Shown here piece by piece: positions 61,283 through 64,000 of a stretch of DNA of 64,000 bases. The stretch's first letter is position 1, and the number at the start of each line of letters is the position of its first letter. A program made the position numbers and the translations under genes. The notes beneath the pieces are model-generated. The model had not been told where the DNA came from. It did no database searches and saw only the letters and a list, made by a program, of their open reading frames with translations. The DNA comes from JANMZO01 sp963763135 (lineage in GTDB: Bacteria; Actinomycetota; Acidimicrobiia; Acidimicrobiales; JANYDT01), in NCBI GenBank assembly GCA_963763135.1, contig CAVXNJ010000010.1, forward strand, positions 434,001 to 498,000, given 5' to 3'.

Positions 61283-61573
61283 TCACTTCTCGATAACGGC
61301 GAGTACGTCGCGGCTCGCGAGGATCAGGAGATCCTTGCCGCCGATGGAGACTTCGGTTCCGCCGTACTTCGAGTACAGAACGGTGTCGCCGACCTTGATG
61401 GACAAGGGGGCAACGGTGCCGTTGTCGAGGGTGCGACCGGGGCCAACGGCCTGGACGGTGCCCTGCTGCGGCTTTTCTTTGGCGGTGTCGGGGATAACGA
61501 GGCCGGAAACCGTGGTGGTCTCAGCTTCGTTGGGCAACACGACAATGCGGTCCTCAAGGGGCTTAACGTTCAT
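61283..61573 (-). CDS. groS: 10-kDa co-chaperonin GroES
   Basis: 96 residues, full length. PLEDRIVVLPNEAETTTVSG and LVIPDTAKEKPQQGTVQAVG are signatures, with the mobile loop in the first. TVLYSKYGGTEVSIGGKDLL completes the beta barrel. GGAGG precedes the ATG. It caps the GroEL ring. Confidence 0.98.
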   Translation of the reverse strand: MNVKPLEDRIVVLPNEAETTTVSGLVIPDTAKEKPQQGTVQAVGPGRTLDNGTVAPLSIKVGDTVLYSKYGGTEVSIGGKDLLILASRDVLAVIEK

Positions 61574-61669
61574 TGCAGTCCTCCATGCGGGGGTACATCT
61601 AGCGGATTAATCGGAAATTTCCGACTACCAATCGACCTGCTGCCTAGACAGAACCAAGACAGAAACCGG

Positions 61670-61696
61670 TTAGCACTCGGAAGGTGTGAGTGCCAA
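61670..61696. promoter_or_regulatory. CIRCE operator (HrcA site) upstream of groESL
   Basis: TTAGCACTC, nine bases, GAGTGCCAA: 17 of 18 arm positions match the CIRCE consensus (TTAGCACTC-N9-GAGTGCTAA). It lies 97 bases upstream of the groES start and signals heat-shock repression by HrcA. Confidence 0.93.
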
Positions 61697-61719
61697 CTGT
61701 ACACGCCTCAGCGACCTAA

Positions 61720-61746
61720 TTAGCAAACTCCCTCCGAGAGTGCCAA
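61720..61746. promoter_or_regulatory. Second, degenerate CIRCE-like operator
   Basis: TTAGCAAAC, nine bases, GAGTGCCAA: 15 of 18 arm positions match CIRCE, with the same 9-base spacer. It begins exactly 50 bases from the first. On the minus strand its inner arm overlaps a possible -35 (TTGCTA), and TACAGT 19 bases on may be the -10. Confidence 0.65.
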
Positions 61747-61859
61747 AGACCTCCGGTCACGCACCGGGTCTCCCCCAAGGGCACCGTCCCCACCATTTGC
61801 CACCTTGCGTCGTAGCGTTTCGGGTCATGGGCAGACCGCCCGTGAAATAGGAGGGCCAC

Positions 61860-62678
61860 ATGCAAACGGTCGGTACTGGGCTTCTGGTCATCATTTTCCT
61901 GGTCATTGCGTTTCTCGCGGCCTCGATCAAGATCGTGCAGGAATATGAACGCGGCGTGATCTTTCGTCTAGGCCGTTCCAAGGGAGCCAAAGGCCCGGGA
62001 CTGTTCTTCGTCATTCCGATCATCGACAAGATCGTCCGAACGAACCTGCAACAGATGGCGGTACCCGTACAGCCCCAGCAGGTCATCACCAAGGACAACG
62101 TGAGTGTCGTCGTTGATGCGGTGGCCTACTTTCAGGTCATCGATGCAGAAGCATCTGTTGTCAAGGTGCAGAACTGGTTCGCCGCATCGCAACTCGTCGC
62201 CCAGACCACTCTCCGGGCGATCATCGGACGCCACGAACTCGATCAGCTGCTGTCGGAGCGCGATCGCGTCAACGCCGAACTCCGGGAAACGCTGGATTCC
62301 CAGACCGAGCCCTGGGGCGTGATGGTGGTTCGGGTCGAGATCCGCGATGTCCAACTGCCCGAATCGATGCAACGGGCCATGGCGAAGCAGGCTGAGGCGG
62401 AGCGCGAACGACGCGCCAAAGTAATTGCTGCCGAGGGCGAGCTTCAGGCGTCCCACAAACTCGCCGAAGCGGCGGAGCTGATGACCAATGCGCCGGGAGC
62501 CATGCAACTGCGCACCCTGCAGACCCTCGCCGAAGTCGCGGTCGAGAAGAACTCGACGCTGATCTTCCCCATTCCGGTCGAGATCATGGACGCCGTCAGG
62601 GCCTTCACCAAGCGCGCTGAGTCGCAGACCCCCGGAGGAGCTGCATCCGAGGACCCGGTACAACGCGCTCTGCCGTAA
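61860..62678 (+). CDS. SPFH/stomatin-like membrane protein (slipin)
   Basis: 272 residues with AGGAGGG before the ATG. One N-terminal membrane helix (TGLLVIIFLVIAFLAASIKI) leads into the SPFH domain: YERGVIFRLGRSKGAKGPGL, NVSVVVDAVAYFQVIDAEAS, TTLRAIIGRHELDQLLSERD and VEIRDVQLPESMQRAMAKQA. A coiled coil (AEAERERRAKVIAAEGELQA) follows. Stomatins form membrane scaffolds and often regulate NfeD-like partners or proteases. No nfeD gene is adjacent here. Confidence 0.93.
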   Translation: MQTVGTGLLVIIFLVIAFLAASIKIVQEYERGVIFRLGRSKGAKGPGLFFVIPIIDKIVRTNLQQMAVPVQPQQVITKDNVSVVVDAVAYFQVIDAEASVVKVQNWFAASQLVAQTTLRAIIGRHELDQLLSERDRVNAELRETLDSQTEPWGVMVVRVEIRDVQLPESMQRAMAKQAEAERERRAKVIAAEGELQASHKLAEAAELMTNAPGAMQLRTLQTLAEVAVEKNSTLIFPIPVEIMDAVRAFTKRAESQTPGGAASEDPVQRALP

Positions 62679-62720
62679 TTCCGCACGACGGAGGAAGGCC
62701 CGGGCATAGCGTTGCGAGCC

Positions 62721-63944
62721 ATGACGCTCGAACTTCGCCAGATAACCCGGGATGAAATCGTCGCATGGCAAAGCGCTGTGGCCATCGGCTTCATGAGCCT
62801 TCCCGATCCGGCTACACACGAAATTGCCGAGGCCATCTTCGATCACCGTCGAACCCTGGCGACCTTCGAAACCGGGAAGATGGTTGGCACCTATGTGAGC
62901 TTTCCCACGACCGTCTCAATGCCCGGCGGAGGGGTCATCGATGCCAACGCGATCAGCGGCGTGACCGTCATGCCAACCCACCGCAAACAGGGAATTCTTC
63001 GCACCGCCATCACCGCCGATCTGTCGAGTGCAAAAGAGCGGGGGGAGCCCGTGGCACTGCTTCTTGCCTCGGAGTTCCCGATATACGGACGATTCGGATT
63101 CGGCGTGGCTAGCGAATACTCGCAATTCGAGATCGAAACCCGAGGAATCACCTTTCTTCGGGAGCCCGATGGTGGATCGGTCGAGATCATGTCAGCGAGC
63201 GAAGCTCTGCCGTTGTGCAAGCAGGTCTTTGCCCGGGCACGGCTCAGCGCAGCGGGAGCGATCGATCGGCACGACGTCATCTGGCGACGAACGCTAGGGC
63301 TCATGGATGACCGGGCCGAGTGGAAGTTCAAGGGGTTCATCGCCGTGACGCGCAATGTGGCTGGCGAACCCGACGGCTATCTTCGCTACACGGGCGGCGA
63401 CCAGTGGGTCAACGATCGACCGCAAGTGCAACTCGAAGTCGACGAATTCGTGGCGGCGACGAACGAAGCGCACCTCCGCCTGTGGCACTACCTCTGCACG
63501 ATGGCGTGGGTCGCGAAGGTGAAGACCACCGAGTCTGCCGTCGACGACGACATCCGTCTTTGCGTTGCCGATCAGCGGATGATCCATCAAGCGTCAAGGT
63601 TGGATCACACCTGGGCGCGTGCGCTCGACGTGTCGAAACTGCTCACCGGACGGACTTACGAGGTCGCCGACGCGGTCACCATCGAAGTACTCGACGCGAT
63701 GGGCTTCGCAAACGGCACCGTCCGTCTCGACGCCTCACCCGAGGGGTCGACGTGTGTGCCATCCACCGCTGCCCCAGACGTGACGATGGCGGTCAACGAA
63801 CTAAGCGCACTTACATTTGGTGGAACCTCGGCAACGGCACTGCATCGCGTGGGCCGCATCGCTGAGCACCGGTCCGGTTCATCTGCGCGAATGGACCGTC
63901 TCTTCCGCGCTGATCGGGCTCCCTGGAACCCAACCCGGTTCTAA
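62721..63944 (+). CDS. Eis-like GNAT acetyltransferase
   Basis: 407 residues from ATG 62721 (MTLELRQITRDE). It has the Eis layout: two GNAT domains and a C-terminal SCP2-like domain. The acetyl-CoA loop is SGVTVMPTHRKQGILRTAIT. The catalytic Tyr region is SEFPIYGRFGFGVASEYSQF. The chain ends in Phe (PWNPTRF), whose carboxylate serves as base in this family. Eis proteins acetylate aminoglycosides or other polyamines as hexamers. The native substrate here is unknown. It starts 42 bases after the slipin stop. Confidence 0.9.
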   Translation: MTLELRQITRDEIVAWQSAVAIGFMSLPDPATHEIAEAIFDHRRTLATFETGKMVGTYVSFPTTVSMPGGGVIDANAISGVTVMPTHRKQGILRTAITADLSSAKERGEPVALLLASEFPIYGRFGFGVASEYSQFEIETRGITFLREPDGGSVEIMSASEALPLCKQVFARARLSAAGAIDRHDVIWRRTLGLMDDRAEWKFKGFIAVTRNVAGEPDGYLRYTGGDQWVNDRPQVQLEVDEFVAATNEAHLRLWHYLCTMAWVAKVKTTESAVDDDIRLCVADQRMIHQASRLDHTWARALDVSKLLTGRTYEVADAVTIEVLDAMGFANGTVRLDASPEGSTCVPSTAAPDVTMAVNELSALTFGGTSATALHRVGRIAEHRSGSSARMDRLFRADRAPWNPTRF

Positions 63945-64000
63945 ATGGCCGATTTCGACGCCGGGTGGGTGAAGCCCGGCAGCAATGAGTACGCTCCACC
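63945..64000 (+). CDS. Start of a gene cut by the right edge
   Basis: An ATG directly follows the Eis stop (TAAATG) and opens MADFDAGWVKPGSNEYAP to the window end. It may be a coupled downstream gene. Only 18 residues are visible and no ribosome site is obvious. Confidence 0.35.
   Translation, partial: MADFDAGWVKPGSNEYAP

Overview
The window is GC-rich and densely coded on both strands. It looks like a chromosomal segment of a high-GC actinobacterium. Pointers to this are an S-(hydroxymethyl)mycothiol dehydrogenase, an Rv2466c-like mycothiol-linked oxidoreductase, a PcrA with the actinobacterial C-terminal layout, an Eis-type acetyltransferase and CIRCE-controlled groESL. Type IV pilus genes without outer-membrane parts, together with the overall gene mix, make an Acidimicrobiia-like (Ilumatobacter-type) member plausible. 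That placement is an inference from protein families, not a phylogeny.

Layout. 1-6 kb: a cut-off AbfB-domain protein with cysteine-paired repeats, an acyl-CoA dehydrogenase, a PhyH dioxygenase and a secreted protein. 6.4-13.4 kb: small regulators (HxlR, MocR), cupins, a DinB-like protein, tRNA-Arg and tRNA-Ser beside a decayed CorC relic, and the Rv2466c-like gene. 13.47-14.95 kb: an IS481-type element inserted at the 3' end of tRNA-Ser(UGA), flanked by 16-bp direct repeats. 15-20.3 kb: an FMN reductase-GNAT fusion, a DUF1989 protein, a DUF418 membrane protein, a GNAT enzyme and a DHA2 MFS pump. 20.3-20.8 kb: an 84-bp tandem repeat array and a perfect 16-bp terminator stem. 21-23.1 kb: sucC-sucD and a small membrane protein. 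23.9-25.2 kb and 57.7-59.0 kb: two IS30-type copies in opposite orientation, both inserted at the same point of a dispersed palindromic repeat.

25.2-29.6 kb: an SDR, an acyl-CoA synthetase, a Gly-rich secreted protein and mscR. 30-44.8 kb: a minus-strand pilus operon, pilB-pilC-pilV-like-giant pseudopilin/adhesin-pilX-like. The giant gene joins a prepilin-type N-terminus to an FN3 domain, three blocks of SdrD_B-like, CSLREA-like and beta-helix modules, and a LamG-like end. It is about 3,200 residues if one apparent frameshift is ignored. 45-53.5 kb: a metallo-hydrolase that normally partners mscR, a tandem GNAT-like protein, pcrA with a 361-residue intein, and a ferric-reductase/cytochrome b5 gene pair. 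53.5-64 kb: guaA, two Nudix enzymes, an M48 peptidase, groES-groEL under two CIRCE-like operators, a stomatin-like protein and an Eis-like acetyltransferase.

How they work together: the pilus block is the one clear accessory system. A PilB with a c-di-GMP-type (MshEN-like) N-domain and a PilC platform would assemble pseudopilins, one of which carries a huge adhesive stalk. The rest is mostly housekeeping and redox metabolism, interrupted by two IS families and at least three dispersed repeat types.
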